Below, in pieces: positions 8,710 through 18,412 of a stretch of DNA of 64,000 nt; positions within the stretch are counted from its first letter, which is position 1; every line of letters starts with the position of its first letter. Below the pieces are notes generated by a model. It had not been told where the DNA came from. It did no database searches and saw only the letters and a list, made by a program, of their open reading frames with translations. The stretch is from the NCBI RefSeq assembly GCF_013372185.1, contig NZ_CP053830.1:62001-126000 (forward strand), read 5' to 3'. The stretch comes from Campylobacter lari subsp. lari (GTDB lineage: Bacteria > Campylobacterota > Campylobacteria > Campylobacterales > Campylobacteraceae). A program made the translations under genes and the position numbers.

Positions 8710-10032
8710 GTGGATAATCTTAAGTGGAATTCTTTTGATACGCGTTGGATGCTTTCTCTTTTTGGGACTGCAGTTGGTGCGGGGATTTTATTTTTACCTA
8801 TTAAGGCAGGTGTTGGCGGTTTTTGGCCAGTTGTTGTAATGGCTTTGATTATTTTTCCTATGGTATATTTAAGCCATAGGGCTTTAAGTCGCTTTGTGTG
8901 CCAAGCAAATGGTAATGATAAAGACATTACTCATGCGGCTGAAGAGTATTTTGGTAGAAAAGTAAGTATTTTTATTTCTATACTTTATTTCTTTGCAATT
9001 TTTCCAATTTGTTTAGCATACTGTGTGGGTATAACTAATACTTTTGAGAGTTTTATTTATAATCAATTCTTGCCACTTTTAGATCCAAATGGTTCTTTTG
9101 CAAGTGCAATTAGTGCTATGTATCAAACAAGTGTTAATGAGCAAGGAAAAACTATAGCTAATTTACTTCCTTTTTATAGAGCAGTTTTTGCTTTTGTTTT
9201 AGTAAGTATTTTTATGCTTATTATGCTTTTTAGTGAAGAATTAATCACCAAAGTATGCGAGTGGCTTGTATATCCTTTATGTGCTATTTTATTCTTATTT
9301 TCTTTATATCTTATCCCACAATGGTCATTTGAAAGTTTTAGTGCTATTCCTGGTACGAAAGAATTTATCACTATAGTATGGTTAACTTTACCAGTTCTAG
9401 TGTTTTCGTTTAACCACTCACCAGCTATTTCTACTTTTTCTCTAAGTGTAAAAAGAGAATATCCTGAAAATTCAGTGCAAAAAGCAAACCAAATTTTACT
9501 TAGAACTTCTGTAATGTTGCTTGCTTTTGTTATGTTTTTTGTGGTATCTTGTGTGCTTTCTTTAACTCCAACTGAGCTTGCTGAAGCTAGAGCGCAAAAT
9601 ATACCTGTTCTTTCTTATTTTGCTAATAAGCTTGATAATCCATTTATTTCTTATGGTGGTCCACTAATCGCATTTTTAGCAATTTCAAGTTCATTTTTTG
9701 GACATTATTTTGGTGCTAGAGAAGGCGCTTATGGTATAGTTAGAAAATGTTGTAAATTAGCAGGCAATGAAAATCCTGATTTGAAAAAAATTGCAGTTTA
9801 TTCTACTTTAGTAATGTATATTGTTATGTTAATTACTGCTTATATAAATCCAAGTATTTTAGGTTTTATTGAAAGCCTAGGTGGTCCAATTATTGCTGCA
9901 ATTTTATTTTTAATGCCTATGATTGCAATTTACACTGTCTCTAAAATGAAAAAATTCCAAAACAAAGCTTTGGATGCATTTGTATTTATCACAGGTATTT
10001 TGACAATTATTACTGTAATTTATACTTTTTAA
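8710..10032 (+). CDS. sdaC: L-serine transporter SdaC (HAAAP family)
   Basis: A 440-residue inner-membrane permease with about eleven hydrophobic segments. The first has GTAVGAGILFLPIKAG near residue 20, the hallmark of the hydroxy/aromatic amino acid permease family. It imports serine, a main carbon source for Campylobacter. The start is GTG at 8710, preceded by AAGGAG; the overlapping ATG at 8708 is in another frame. It lies 11 bases ahead of sdaA, so uptake and deamination are co-transcribed. Confidence 0.95.
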   Translation: MDNLKWNSFDTRWMLSLFGTAVGAGILFLPIKAGVGGFWPVVVMALIIFPMVYLSHRALSRFVCQANGNDKDITHAAEEYFGRKVSIFISILYFFAIFPICLAYCVGITNTFESFIYNQFLPLLDPNGSFASAISAMYQTSVNEQGKTIANLLPFYRAVFAFVLVSIFMLIMLFSEELITKVCEWLVYPLCAILFLFSLYLIPQWSFESFSAIPGTKEFITIVWLTLPVLVFSFNHSPAISTFSLSVKREYPENSVQKANQILLRTSVMLLAFVMFFVVSCVLSLTPTELAEARAQNIPVLSYFANKLDNPFISYGGPLIAFLAISSSFFGHYFGAREGAYGIVRKCCKLAGNENPDLKKIAVYSTLVMYIVMLITAYINPSILGFIESLGGPIIAAILFLMPMIAIYTVSKMKKFQNKALDAFVFITGILTIITVIYTF

Positions 10033-10043
10033 GGTGTTAGTGA

Positions 10044-11411
10044 ATGAGTAGTAATTTAAGTATATTTAAAGTTGGTGTTGGTCCTTCATCTTCTCATACT
10101 TTAGGACCAATGCTAGCAGGTAATATGTTTTGTGAAAAGATTAAAGAGAAAATCACACAAATTACAAAAATTCAAATTAGACTTTATGGCTCTTTATCGC
10201 TTACTGGTAAAGGCCATTTAAGTGATAAGGCTATTATATGGGGCTTGAGTGGTTTAAGAGCAAAAGAACTCAACGCTGCTTTGCAAGATCGTGTATTTAA
10301 TAAAATTTTACAAGATAAAATTTTGGTTTTAAATAGCCAAAAAGAATTAAGTTTTGATTATGATAAAGATTTGATTTTTGAAAAAGACTTTTTACCTTTA
10401 CATGAAAATGGGTTAAAAGTAAGCGCTTATGATGAAAATGGAGAAATCATTGCTGAAGAAATTTATTATTCAGTGGGTGGTGGTTTTGTTATGAGTGAAG
10501 CTGAACTTCAAAAACACAAAGATGGAGCTTGTGAGCAAAAACACACTAAATTAGAACTTGATATTAACAATGCAAGCGATGCTTTAAAAATTTGTGAAGA
10601 AAGATCATGGGATCTAGCAAAACTTTCTTATGAATATGAATTGCAATTTCATACAAAAGAAGAAATAAGAGCTTATTGTTTGGAAATTTGGGAAGTTATG
10701 CAAGAAGTTTATTATAATGGTATTCATCCAAGTTCAGATTTTCTTCCTGGAAATTTACATTTAAAGCGCCGTGCTAAAGGGCTTAATGAGCGTTTGGCTA
10801 TGACAAGTGATCCTTTAGGGATTATTGATTTTATTTCTTTGTATGCTATTGCTATTGCAGAAGAAAATGCAAGTGGGGCTAGAGTAGTAACTGCACCAAC
10901 TAATGGAGCTTGTGCTGTTGTGCCTGCTGTAATGCTTTATCTTAAAAACCACACTGTTGGTTTTAATGATGAAAAAGCTATCAGCTTCTTGCTTGCTGCG
11001 ATGTTAATAGGTTCTTTTTATAAAAAAAATGCAAGCATAAGTGGTGCTGAAGCTGGCTGTCAAGCTGAAATTGGCAGTGCAAGTTCTATGGCAGCAGGAG
11101 CTATGGCTACTGTGATGGGTTTTGATGCAAAGATAGCTTGTAATGCTGCTGAAATTGCGATGGAGCACCATTTAGGATTAACTTGTGATCCAGTAAGTGG
11201 TTTGGTGCAAATTCCTTGTATAGAAAGAAATGCCTTTGGAGCGATTAAAGCAATTTCTGCTGCTAGAATGGCAATGAGTAGAAAATCAACTCCAAAAGTA
11301 AGTCTTGATGAGGTTATAAAAACTATGTATGAAACCGGCAAAGATATGAACTCAAAATACAAAGAAACCTCCTTAGGTGGCTTAGCTACTAATCTTACAA
11401 GTGTATGTTAA
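10044..11411 (+). CDS. sdaA: L-serine dehydratase
   Basis: A 455-residue single-chain enzyme that converts L-serine to pyruvate and ammonia with an oxygen-sensitive iron-sulphur cluster. The N-terminal beta domain begins with FKVGVGPSSSHTLGP. The catalytic alpha domain has GARVVTAPTNGACAVVPA near residue 275. The cluster cysteines lie in AGCQAEIG and CDPVSGLVQIPC near residues 335-390. It forms an operon with sdaC and is closed by a strong terminator. Confidence 0.96.
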   Translation: MSSNLSIFKVGVGPSSSHTLGPMLAGNMFCEKIKEKITQITKIQIRLYGSLSLTGKGHLSDKAIIWGLSGLRAKELNAALQDRVFNKILQDKILVLNSQKELSFDYDKDLIFEKDFLPLHENGLKVSAYDENGEIIAEEIYYSVGGGFVMSEAELQKHKDGACEQKHTKLELDINNASDALKICEERSWDLAKLSYEYELQFHTKEEIRAYCLEIWEVMQEVYYNGIHPSSDFLPGNLHLKRRAKGLNERLAMTSDPLGIIDFISLYAIAIAEENASGARVVTAPTNGACAVVPAVMLYLKNHTVGFNDEKAISFLLAAMLIGSFYKKNASISGAEAGCQAEIGSASSMAAGAMATVMGFDAKIACNAAEIAMEHHLGLTCDPVSGLVQIPCIERNAFGAIKAISAARMAMSRKSTPKVSLDEVIKTMYETGKDMNSKYKETSLGGLATNLTSVC

Positions 11412-11414
11412 AAT

Positions 11415-11440
11415 CTTAAGTTTTAGAACTTAAGGTTTTT
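11415..11440 (+). terminator. Intrinsic terminator after sdaA
   Basis: CTTAAGTT (11415-11422) pairs with AACTTAAG (11427-11434) over a four-base loop and is followed by GTTTTTCC. It lies directly behind the sdaA stop. Confidence 0.85.
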
Positions 11441-11500
11441 CCTTAAAGCTTTTAAAAGCGCATAAATGCTAAATTTTTAAAAATTTTAAGGAAAATATAA

Positions 11501-12256
11501 ATGATAGAAATCAAAAAACCAGCAGAGATAGAAAAACTACGCAAAGCAAATGAGCTTGTAGCTAGAACGCTTGATTATCTAGAAACTATCATAGTTCCAG
11601 GTATGAGTTTAAAAGAAATTGATATTAAAGCAGAAGAATTTATACTTGATCATGGTGCAAAACCATCTTTTAAAGGCTTGTATGGTTTTCCAGGTAGCAT
11701 TTGCATTTCACTTAATCAAGCTTGCATTCATGGTGTGGGCGATGAGCGTGTTTTAAAAGAAGGTGATATTTTAGGTCTTGATGTGGGCACTTGTATAGAT
11801 GGATATTATGGCGATGCAGCAAGGACTATACCTATAGGTAAAATTTCAGCTACAGATGAAGCATTAATTGCTTGTGCAAAAGATGCTTTATATTATGCTA
11901 TAGATATCATTAAAGAGGGTATGCGTTTTAAAGAGCTTTCTTATGAGCTTGGCGAGTTTATTACTAAAAGAGGTTTTGTGCCTTTGAAAGGTTACTGTGG
12001 TCACGGCATAGGTAAAAAACCACATGGAGAACCTGAAATTCCAAATTATCTTGAAAATGGAGCTAGTGCTAAAAGTGGACCAAAGATAAAAAATGGCATG
12101 GTATTTTGCATAGAACCTATGGTATGCCAAAAAGATGGCACACCTGTGCATTTAAAAGGTAATTGGGAAGCAGGAAGCAAAGATGGTTTAAATGCTGCTC
12201 ATTATGAGCATTGTGTTGCCATTATAAATGGTAAGGCAGATATTTTATCTAAGTAA
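11501..12256 (+). CDS. map: Methionine aminopeptidase, type I
   Basis: Map (251 residues) removes the initiator methionine from nascent proteins. The metal ligands of the pita-bread fold are visible: LGLDVGT near residue 87, DGYYGDAARTIP near residue 98, GYCGHGIGKKPHGEPEIP near residue 165, and FCIEPMV near residue 204. A complete AAGGAAA precedes the ATG at 11501. In many bacteria map lies between secY and infA; here it sits between the two halves of the split ribosomal cluster. Confidence 0.96.
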   Translation: MIEIKKPAEIEKLRKANELVARTLDYLETIIVPGMSLKEIDIKAEEFILDHGAKPSFKGLYGFPGSICISLNQACIHGVGDERVLKEGDILGLDVGTCIDGYYGDAARTIPIGKISATDEALIACAKDALYYAIDIIKEGMRFKELSYELGEFITKRGFVPLKGYCGHGIGKKPHGEPEIPNYLENGASAKSGPKIKNGMVFCIEPMVCQKDGTPVHLKGNWEAGSKDGLNAAHYEHCVAIINGKADILSK

Positions 12257-12277
12257 GAAAGTTTAGTCTTTCTTACT
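12252..12277. terminator. Bidirectional terminator shared by map and docB
   Basis: AGTAAGAAAG (12252-12261) and CTTTCTTACT (12268-12277) form a perfect ten-base stem. The arms contain the stop codons of both converging genes, an economical arrangement repeated elsewhere in the window. Confidence 0.75.
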
Positions 12278-14075
12278 CAAATGTTTTTAGTTTTTCTGAA
12301 AGTTTAGAAGCATTTTCTAAAACATCTTGTGAAATTTGTGTTAAATCAAGGGAGTAATTTTTAACACAATTTGCAAGCTCGGTTACTTTTTCTATATTTT
12401 GTTCTAACTCACTCATTTTAGCTTTTGATTCATCACTTTTTTCTTCCATGATTTGTGTAGAATGAATACTTGTTTTTAATTTTTCTATAGAAGTTCCAAC
12501 TTCACCTTGTAAGATGTTGGCTTTATTGGAAGTATCATTCATGGATTGATGAATTCCATCCATCAAACTTTTATTATCATTGATTTGTTGCACTATGGTT
12601 CTTACGGTAGTTTCTATAGCAACTAAAGATTTTGTGGTTTTATCGGCTAGATTTCTAACTTCATCTGCAACCACAGCAAAGCCGCGTCCGTGTTCACCTG
12701 CGCGCGCTGCTTCAATAGCTGCATTTAGCGCAAGTAGGTTGGTTTGATCGGCTATATCTTTTATGGTTGTGGTAACTTCTACTATACTATCAGCACTTTG
12801 TACTAACATGTCCATAGCGCTTAAAACACTTTGTTCTTTTTCGCCACTTAACAATATAAGCTCTACTAATTCTTTAAGCGTAAGTTCGACTTTAGCCATT
12901 ACCTCTTGCATATCATGCATATCATTTATAGTATTTTTAGCTAAATTTTGTGTTAAATCTATATGACTTTCCAAGATAGAACTTATTTCATGGACATTAG
13001 AAATTTGTTCATGTTGTAAAAGTGAGCTTTGCTGTAAAACTTCAGCATTTTGAGACAGTTTTTGTGAGCTTTTGTGGCTTGAATTTGCAGTTTGTATAGC
13101 TTCTAAAATTGAATTTTGTACTATTTGTATAAAAGAGTTTATATAGCCAGCACTTGTAGCTAATTCACTTTTTTTATCAATATTTAATCTTGCGCTTAAG
13201 TTTGCATGTTCTCCTGCTAGATTTGCACTTAGTTTTTCAAGCAAAGATATAGGTATGATTACTTTTTTTAATGTTAGTAATATAAAAAATACCAATACAA
13301 TTAAAGTAAATAAGAAAATTCCTATAGCGGTATAAAGATTGTATTTATTATTAAGATTGATTTCTTGCGTAATGAAACTTTTGTGGGATATGATTTCTTT
13401 TTGTAATTCTTGATCAAGATAACTTTGAGAATTATCTTTTAAAATTTTAATTTGGTTTAATATCATTTTGCAGTGTGTGCTAAAAAGTTCAAATAATTCT
13501 CGTGGAAGTTGAGAATTTTCTATGTTTAAGCTCGATATTAAACCTTGCAATCTATTTTGAGCCAATGGTTCTAAAATATCCATAGTACCTATGATACTCA
13601 AAATATTTCCCATCGTATTAATTTGTTTTGCTTCTTGTGCGCTAAGTGCTATTTTGTTAGTTGCTTTGATGATTTCTTGTTGAATTTCATAAAGATAAAG
13701 TTTTGAATTTATAGCGATAGAATTAGCCGATTTAAAATGCTGTAATTGAGTATTTTTTTTCTCAAAAATCGTTTGTATTTTTTTGATGTCAATTTTATTG
13801 GCTTTTAAAATTGCTAAAGTATTTTCAAAATCTTGTATTAAAGCAACGCTAGTGTCATAATTTTGCAAATTGAGTTTGTTTTTAAAAATCTCGTCTATTT
13901 TAGTATCTAGAATTTCTAATTTTTGAAAAGAACCCATGATGAGTGAATTTTTTTTAGTAGTGCTATAAGTGTTAAAAATAAATAAAGTTAAAGTTAAAAG
14001 TAGTACTAAAACTACAGCTGATAAAGTAATAAATTGCTTTAAAAAAGAAAAAGATTTTTTATTTGAGTGGGTCAT
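12273..14075 (-). CDS. docB: Methyl-accepting chemotaxis protein DocB
   Basis: A 600-residue receptor with a membrane segment near residues 16-36, a mostly helical periplasmic part to about residue 245, a second membrane segment ([14 protein letters not shown] near 255), a HAMP-like region, and the conserved signalling tip [29 protein letters not shown] near residue 450 (given here only in part by position). The gene overlaps docA by 17 bases. The docA-docB pairing matches the C. jejuni colonisation genes Cj0020c/Cj0019c as I recall them. The ligand is unknown. Confidence 0.88.
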   Translation of the reverse strand: MTHSNKKSFSFLKQFITLSAVVLVLLLTLTLFIFNTYSTTKKNSLIMGSFQKLEILDTKIDEIFKNKLNLQNYDTSVALIQDFENTLAILKANKIDIKKIQTIFEKKNTQLQHFKSANSIAINSKLYLYEIQQEIIKATNKIALSAQEAKQINTMGNILSIIGTMDILEPLAQNRLQGLISSLNIENSQLPRELFELFSTHCKMILNQIKILKDNSQSYLDQELQKEIISHKSFITQEINLNNKYNLYTAIGIFLFTLIVLVFFILLTLKKVIIPISLLEKLSANLAGEHANLSARLNIDKKSELATSAGYINSFIQIVQNSILEAIQTANSSHKSSQKLSQNAEVLQQSSLLQHEQISNVHEISSILESHIDLTQNLAKNTINDMHDMQEVMAKVELTLKELVELILLSGEKEQSVLSAMDMLVQSADSIVEVTTTIKDIADQTNLLALNAAIEAARAGEHGRGFAVVADEVRNLADKTTKSLVAIETTVRTIVQQINDNKSLMDGIHQSMNDTSNKANILQGEVGTSIEKLKTSIHSTQIMEEKSDESKAKMSELEQNIEKVTELANCVKNYSLDLTQISQDVLENASKLSEKLKTFE

Positions 14076-14979
14076 GGTATTCTCCTGTTAAAGAATTTAA
14101 AAAAGCAACTATATCATCAACCACATTTTGTTCTAAAAATTTACCAAGTTGATAATAAGCCATAAATTGCACGCAAGCATCAAGTGTTGGCATAGAACCA
14201 TCGTGAAAATAAGGCGCAGTTTTAGCTATATTTCTAAGACTTGGTACTTTTACTACAAACTGATCATGAGGATCTTGGGTAATCTCATAGCGTCCTTTCC
14301 AGTTTGTTCCATTATCATAAGGTACAAATACCCCCATTTTTTGATACATATTGCCACCTATATTTTGACCTTGATGACAGGCTATACAACCATTAGATAA
14401 AAAAGCGTTATAACCTCTTTTTGCCTGTTCACTTATAGCATTTTTTTCACCTTTTAAGTAGCGATCAAAAGGGGAATTTGGAGTTAGTAAGGTTTTTTGA
14501 AACTCAGCTAAAGCGTGTGTTATGTTTTCAAAGTTGACTTCTCCATAAAGTTTTTTAAACTCTTTTTCATAAATTGGATTAGCTTTTACAATTTGTATTA
14601 CTTCACTTTCATCTTTTAAACCCATTTCTTTAGGATTTAACAAAGGATGTTTGGCTTGATCTTGTAAGTCTTTTGCGTTACCTCTCCAAAATTGAGATAG
14701 ATTGAAAACCGCATTGAAATTTGTAGGTGTATGAAATGGCTCATCTATTATGCCATTAATACCTGTTGAAAAAGTTTTATTATCTACTCCAAATTTTGTA
14801 ATATCATGACAAGTATTGCAAGATACTTTTTTGTCTTTTGATAAACTTGTATCCATGTAAAGTTTTTTGCCTAAGATAGCCTTTTCTTTATCATAAGGAA
14901 TACTTTCAGGCAAAGGGGTAATCATTTCAAGTGCTAAAAGTGGTAGCAAAGAAAATATTAAAATAATAAAAGTTTTCAT
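14059..14979 (-). CDS. docA: Periplasmic di-haem cytochrome c peroxidase DocA
   Basis: A 306-residue bacterial cytochrome c peroxidase that reduces hydrogen peroxide with electrons from cytochrome c. Two haem-binding motifs are present, CNTCH near residue 54 and CIACH near residue 198. A signal peptide opens the protein ([18 protein letters not shown]). The linkage to a chemotaxis receptor suggests redox-related sensing, but this is inference. Its 3' end is shared with the docB start. Confidence 0.92.
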   Translation of the reverse strand: MKTFIILIFSLLPLLALEMITPLPESIPYDKEKAILGKKLYMDTSLSKDKKVSCNTCHDITKFGVDNKTFSTGINGIIDEPFHTPTNFNAVFNLSQFWRGNAKDLQDQAKHPLLNPKEMGLKDESEVIQIVKANPIYEKEFKKLYGEVNFENITHALAEFQKTLLTPNSPFDRYLKGEKNAISEQAKRGYNAFLSNGCIACHQGQNIGGNMYQKMGVFVPYDNGTNWKGRYEITQDPHDQFVVKVPSLRNIAKTAPYFHDGSMPTLDACVQFMAYYQLGKFLEQNVVDDIVAFLNSLTGEYHDPLK

Positions 14980-15035
14980 AATTATTTCCTTTTATTTCAT
15001 TAATTTTTGATTAATAATTTTTCTTAATTATAGCA

Positions 15036-16328
15036 CTAAAATCTTAATTTCTTATAAGTAAATACAGTAGCTAGAAGTGTTGTTGAAGATAAAAATAAAA
15101 TATAAATAAAAATTCCATAAATAAAAGGATTTTCAGGTCTTATAGCTAAAGAGTGTAGTGCGAATACAAGTTGAGGTGTAAAACCACCTGCTATAGCATA
15201 AGCTATATTATATGAAAAAGATATTCCACTAAAACGAATGCTTGGTTTAAAGATTTTACACATCAAAATAGGTGCTAGAGCATTAATGCCACCAAAAAAA
15301 ACATGCAATAAAATAAAAATATATACTTAAATGCAAAATTTGTGCATAAAAAAAGTAAAAATAAAAAAAGCAAGAAAGACTAAAACCTATTGTAAATATT
15401 AAACTAGTAGTTAAAAAGCCAAATTTATCTACCCAAATTCCAGCAAGCAAGGTCCCGCAAGATAAAATCACTATTGCAATCATCTGTATTAAAATAGCAT
15501 CTATTTTATTAAGAACTAAAATTTCTGGTATAAAATTTGGCATAAGTAGAATAAGTATAATTACACAAGCTGTTAGCATCCATGTTAAAAGCATAGAAGC
15601 GATGATGTCCAAAAAAATATTTTTTTCTTTAAAAAATGTTTTTAGTGGGAATTTTTCTAAATTATTTTCTTGATACATTTTTTTAAAAACAGGTGTTTCA
15701 TCTAGAAATTTTCTAAGATATATAGAAATAATGCCAAAAAATCCACCTATGGCAAATGGAATACGCCAAGCATAATCATAAATTGATTTTTGATCAAAAT
15801 AATAGTTGATCGCCAATGAAACAACACATCCTAGAAGAATGCCAAAAGCCATAGATGCGTTAATAGCACTAATATAAAAACTATCTTTACCTTCGGGTGC
15901 GTGTTCTTTTGCAAATACCCACGCACCAGGCAATTCCCCGCCTATGGCTATACCTTGAGCTATTCTAATAAATAATAAAAATACCGGAGCTAAATAACCT
16001 ATACTTTCATAAGTAGGTATAAAAGCCAAAGAGAAAGTTGGAAGAACCATGAGTAATATACTTAGCATAAACATTTTTTTACGGCCTAATTTATCACCAA
16101 AATGAGCCATAACTATACCGCCAAGTGGTCTAGCTAAATAGCCTGCTGCAAAGGTTCCATAAGTGTTTAAAAGCTTCCAAAAATCACTCATCTCGCTTGG
16201 GAAAAAATTTTTTGAGATATAATTAGCAAAAAAGACAAAAATTACAAAATCATAAAATTCCAAAGCCCCACCCAAAGAAGATAGAGAGAGAGTGTTTTAT
16301 AGTCTTTTCTTTTTAAAGTTTTTAACAT
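15036..16328 (-). pseudogene. MFS transporter of the metabolite:H+ symporter family, broken by two frameshifts
   Basis: Three reading-frame pieces make one transporter of about 430 residues. The true start is ATG at 16328 (MLKTLKRKDYKTLSL). It leaves frame in a CT dinucleotide tract at 16283-16292 (five CT units; four would restore the frame). The middle piece begins LGGALEFYDFVIFVFF and continues to IACFF, where a T8 run at 15294-15301 shifts the frame (T7 would restore it). The tail resumes with FFGGINALAPILM. Both breaks fall in simple repeats, so slippage is likely. A real loss, on/off switching, or a sequencing error are all possible. Substrate unknown; relatives carry proline, betaine or organic acids. 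Confidence 0.82.
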
Positions 16329-16461
16329 TTAAATACTTTCTTTTTGTAGTAATTTTATAATTATAATAAAAATATTAAAAATTGTATAAGAAATATTAAA
16401 AATTTAAAAAGAAAATTATGATAAAATAGTACCTTTTTATTTTTTAGAAAGGAGAAAAACA

Positions 16462-16680
16462 TTGGCAAAAGATGATATTATCGAAATTGATGGTAATGTA
16501 ATTGAAGCTTTACCAAATGCAACCTTTAAAGTTGAACTAGATAATAAACATGTAATACTTTGTCATATCGCTGGCAAAATGCGTATGCATTATATAAGAA
16601 TTATGCCTGGTGATAGAGTTAAAGTAGAACTAACACCTTATAGTCTTGATAAGGGTCGTATAACTTTTAGATATAAATAA
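16462..16680 (+). CDS. infA: Translation initiation factor IF-1
   Basis: A 72-residue S1-like OB-fold protein that binds the 30S A site. Landmarks are [13 protein letters not shown] near residue 14 and the ending KGRITFRYK. The start is TTG at 16462, preceded by AAAGGAG at a good distance; no ATG is available in frame before residue 40. A possible -10 box (TAAAAT, 16422-16427) lies upstream. This opens the alpha-operon half of the ribosomal cluster. Confidence 0.95.
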   Translation: MAKDDIIEIDGNVIEALPNATFKVELDNKHVILCHIAGKMRMHYIRIMPGDRVKVELTPYSLDKGRITFRYK

Positions 16681-16709
16681 GTCTAAGTTGTTTAAAAGCA
16701 AAAGTAGAA

Positions 16710-16715
16710 TATAAT
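16710..16715 (+). promoter_or_regulatory. Sigma-70 type -10 box ahead of rpmJ
   Basis: A perfect TATAAT in the 176-base infA-rpmJ spacer. The predicted start near 16722 gives a leader of about 135 bases carrying the hairpin at 16757-16788. Confidence 0.55.
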
Positions 16716-16756
16716 TAGCACTTTTGCAGAAATTGCAATTAAACTGTATGAAGAAG

Positions 16757-16788
16757 TATTTTCAAAATCACCACTTATTTTGAAAATA
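16757..16788 (+). promoter_or_regulatory. Leader hairpin upstream of rpmJ-rpsM-rpsK-rpsD
   Basis: TATTTTCAAAAT (16757-16768) pairs perfectly over 12 bases with ATTTTGAAAATA (16777-16788) around the loop CACCACTT. There is no T-tract. Position in front of an operon that encodes S4, the alpha-operon repressor in E. coli, makes a ribosomal-protein leader plausible, though no homology to the E. coli pseudoknot is claimed. Confidence 0.55.
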
Positions 16789-16856
16789 GTTGGTTATTCA
16801 AAAAACCTGGTGCAGTTGTAAAATCAAAGTGGAATTTACATAAACAGGAGAATAGC

Positions 16857-16970
16857 ATGAAAGTTAGACCATCTGTTAAAAAGATGTGTGACAAGTGCAA
16901 AGTAGTTCGCCGTAAAGGCGTAGTTCGCATTATTTGCGAAAATCCAAAACACAAACAAAGACAAGGATAA
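16857..16970 (+). CDS. rpmJ: 50S ribosomal protein L36
   Basis: A 37-residue zinc-ribbon protein: [20 protein letters not shown] at the start and [12 protein letters not shown] at the end. The zinc ligands are CDKC near residue 11, the cysteine near residue 27 and the histidine near residue 32. An ACAGGAG stands ahead of the ATG. It lies three bases before rpsM. It is the zinc-containing form. Confidence 0.97.
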
Positions 16971-16973
16971 TTT

Positions 16974-17339
16974 ATGGCTCGTATTGCAGGTGTGGATTTA
17001 CCAAAGAAAAAAAGAATTGAATATGGCTTGACTTATATTTATGGTATAGGTTTGCATACTTCAAGAAAAATTTTAGACAAAACAGGAATTTCTTACGATA
17101 AAAGAGTTCATGAATTAAGCGAAGATGAAGCTGCAGCTATCCGTAAAGAAATTCAAGAAAACTATATGGTTGAAGGTGATCTTAGAAAACAAGTTGCTAT
17201 GGATATCAAAGCATTGATGGATTTAGGAAGCTTTAGAGGCTTAAGACACAGAAAAGGCTTACCAGTTCGTGGTCAAAAAACAAAAACAAATGCCAGAACT
17301 AGAAAAGGTAAGAGAAAAACTGTTGGTGCAAAATCATAA
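16974..17339 (+). CDS. rpsM: 30S ribosomal protein S13
   Basis: S13 (121 residues) lies in the 30S head and contacts P-site tRNA and the L5 bridge. The N-terminal helix-two-turn-helix ([20 protein letters not shown]) and the basic tail [20 protein letters not shown] near residue 88 are diagnostic. It is tightly spaced in the alpha operon. Confidence 0.97.
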   Translation: MARIAGVDLPKKKRIEYGLTYIYGIGLHTSRKILDKTGISYDKRVHELSEDEAAAIRKEIQENYMVEGDLRKQVAMDIKALMDLGSFRGLRHRKGLPVRGQKTKTNARTRKGKRKTVGAKS

Positions 17340-17348
17340 GGATAAGAA

Positions 17349-17741
17349 ATGGCAAAAAGAAAAGTAGTTAAGAAAAAAGTAGTTAAGAAAAATATTGCAA
17401 AAGGTATAGTTTATATCAGCGCAACATTTAACAATACTATGGTAACAGTTACAGATGAAATGGGAAATGCTATAGCTTGGAGTAGTGCAGGTGGTTTAGG
17501 ATTTAAAGGTTCTAAAAAATCAACTCCTTATGCAGCACAACAAGCAGTTGAAGATGCTTTAAACAAAGCAAAAGAACATGGCATTAAAGAAGTAGGGATT
17601 AAAGTTCAAGGACCAGGAAGTGGTCGTGAGACAGCGGTAAAAAGTGTAGGTGCTATGGAAGGTATTAAAGTAACTTTCTTAAAAGATATAACTCCATTAG
17701 CTCATAATGGTTGTAGACCACCAAAACGTCGTCGTGTCTAA
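17349..17741 (+). CDS. rpsK: 30S ribosomal protein S11
   Basis: S11 (130 residues) shapes the platform and mRNA exit channel. Typical segments are [19 protein letters not shown] near residue 22, [20 protein letters not shown] near residue 44, and the ending THLAHNG-like [15 protein letters not shown]. The N-terminus carries a repeated Lys/Val-rich stretch common in this group. Confidence 0.97.
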   Translation: MAKRKVVKKKVVKKNIAKGIVYISATFNNTMVTVTDEMGNAIAWSSAGGLGFKGSKKSTPYAAQQAVEDALNKAKEHGIKEVGIKVQGPGSGRETAVKSVGAMEGIKVTFLKDITPLAHNGCRPPKRRRV

Positions 17742-17771
17742 GAATAAGATATAAGATTTTAGGAGAATATT

Positions 17772-18398
17772 ATGGCAAGATATAGAGGACCAGTTGAAAA
17801 ATTAGAAAGACGACTTGGCGTAAGTTTAGCAATGAAGGGCGAGAGAAGATTAGCAGGTAAAAGCGCTTTAGATAAACGTCCTTATGCACCAGGTCAGCAT
17901 GGACAAAGAAAAGCAAAAATTAGTGAATACGGACTTCAATTAAGAGAAAAACAAAAAGCTAAATTTATGTATGGAGTTAGCGAAAAACAATTTAGAAGAT
18001 TATTTGCTGAAGCTGCAAGAAAAGATGGTAATACAGGTGCGCTTTTAATCCAGCTTTTAGAGCAAAGACTTGATAATGTTGTTTATAGAATGGGCTTTGC
18101 AACAACTCGCCGTTTTGCAAGACAACTTGTAACTCATGGACACATTTTAGTAAATGGTAAAAGAGTGGATATTCCTAGTTATAGAGTTGAAGCAGGTCAA
18201 AAAATCGAAGTGATTGAAAAAAGCAAAAACAATCCACAAATTTCAAGAGCGATTGAACTTACTGCTCAAACTGGTATAGTTGCTTGGGTTGATGTAGAAA
18301 AAGATAAAAGATTTGGAATTTTTACAAGAAAACCTGAAAGAGAAGAAGTTATCATTCCGGTTGAGGAAAGATATATCGTTGAGTTGTACTCTAAATAA
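17772..18398 (+). CDS. rpsD: 30S ribosomal protein S4
   Basis: S4 (208 residues) starts 30S assembly on the 5' domain of 16S rRNA. The N-terminal domain ([16 protein letters not shown]) lacks the zinc cysteines found in some families. The S4 RNA-binding domain is visible as [21 protein letters not shown] near residue 95. In E. coli it represses the alpha operon, and a leader hairpin is present upstream here. Confidence 0.97.
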
Positions 18399-18412
18399 TA
18401 AAGGGTTTTGAT

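Noticed and set aside
15283-16275. Separate 330-residue and 90-residue MFS proteins
   Set aside because: They are consecutive parts of one transporter, and the reading frame breaks fall in simple repeats; the 330-residue piece would start at a TTG inside a conserved motif.
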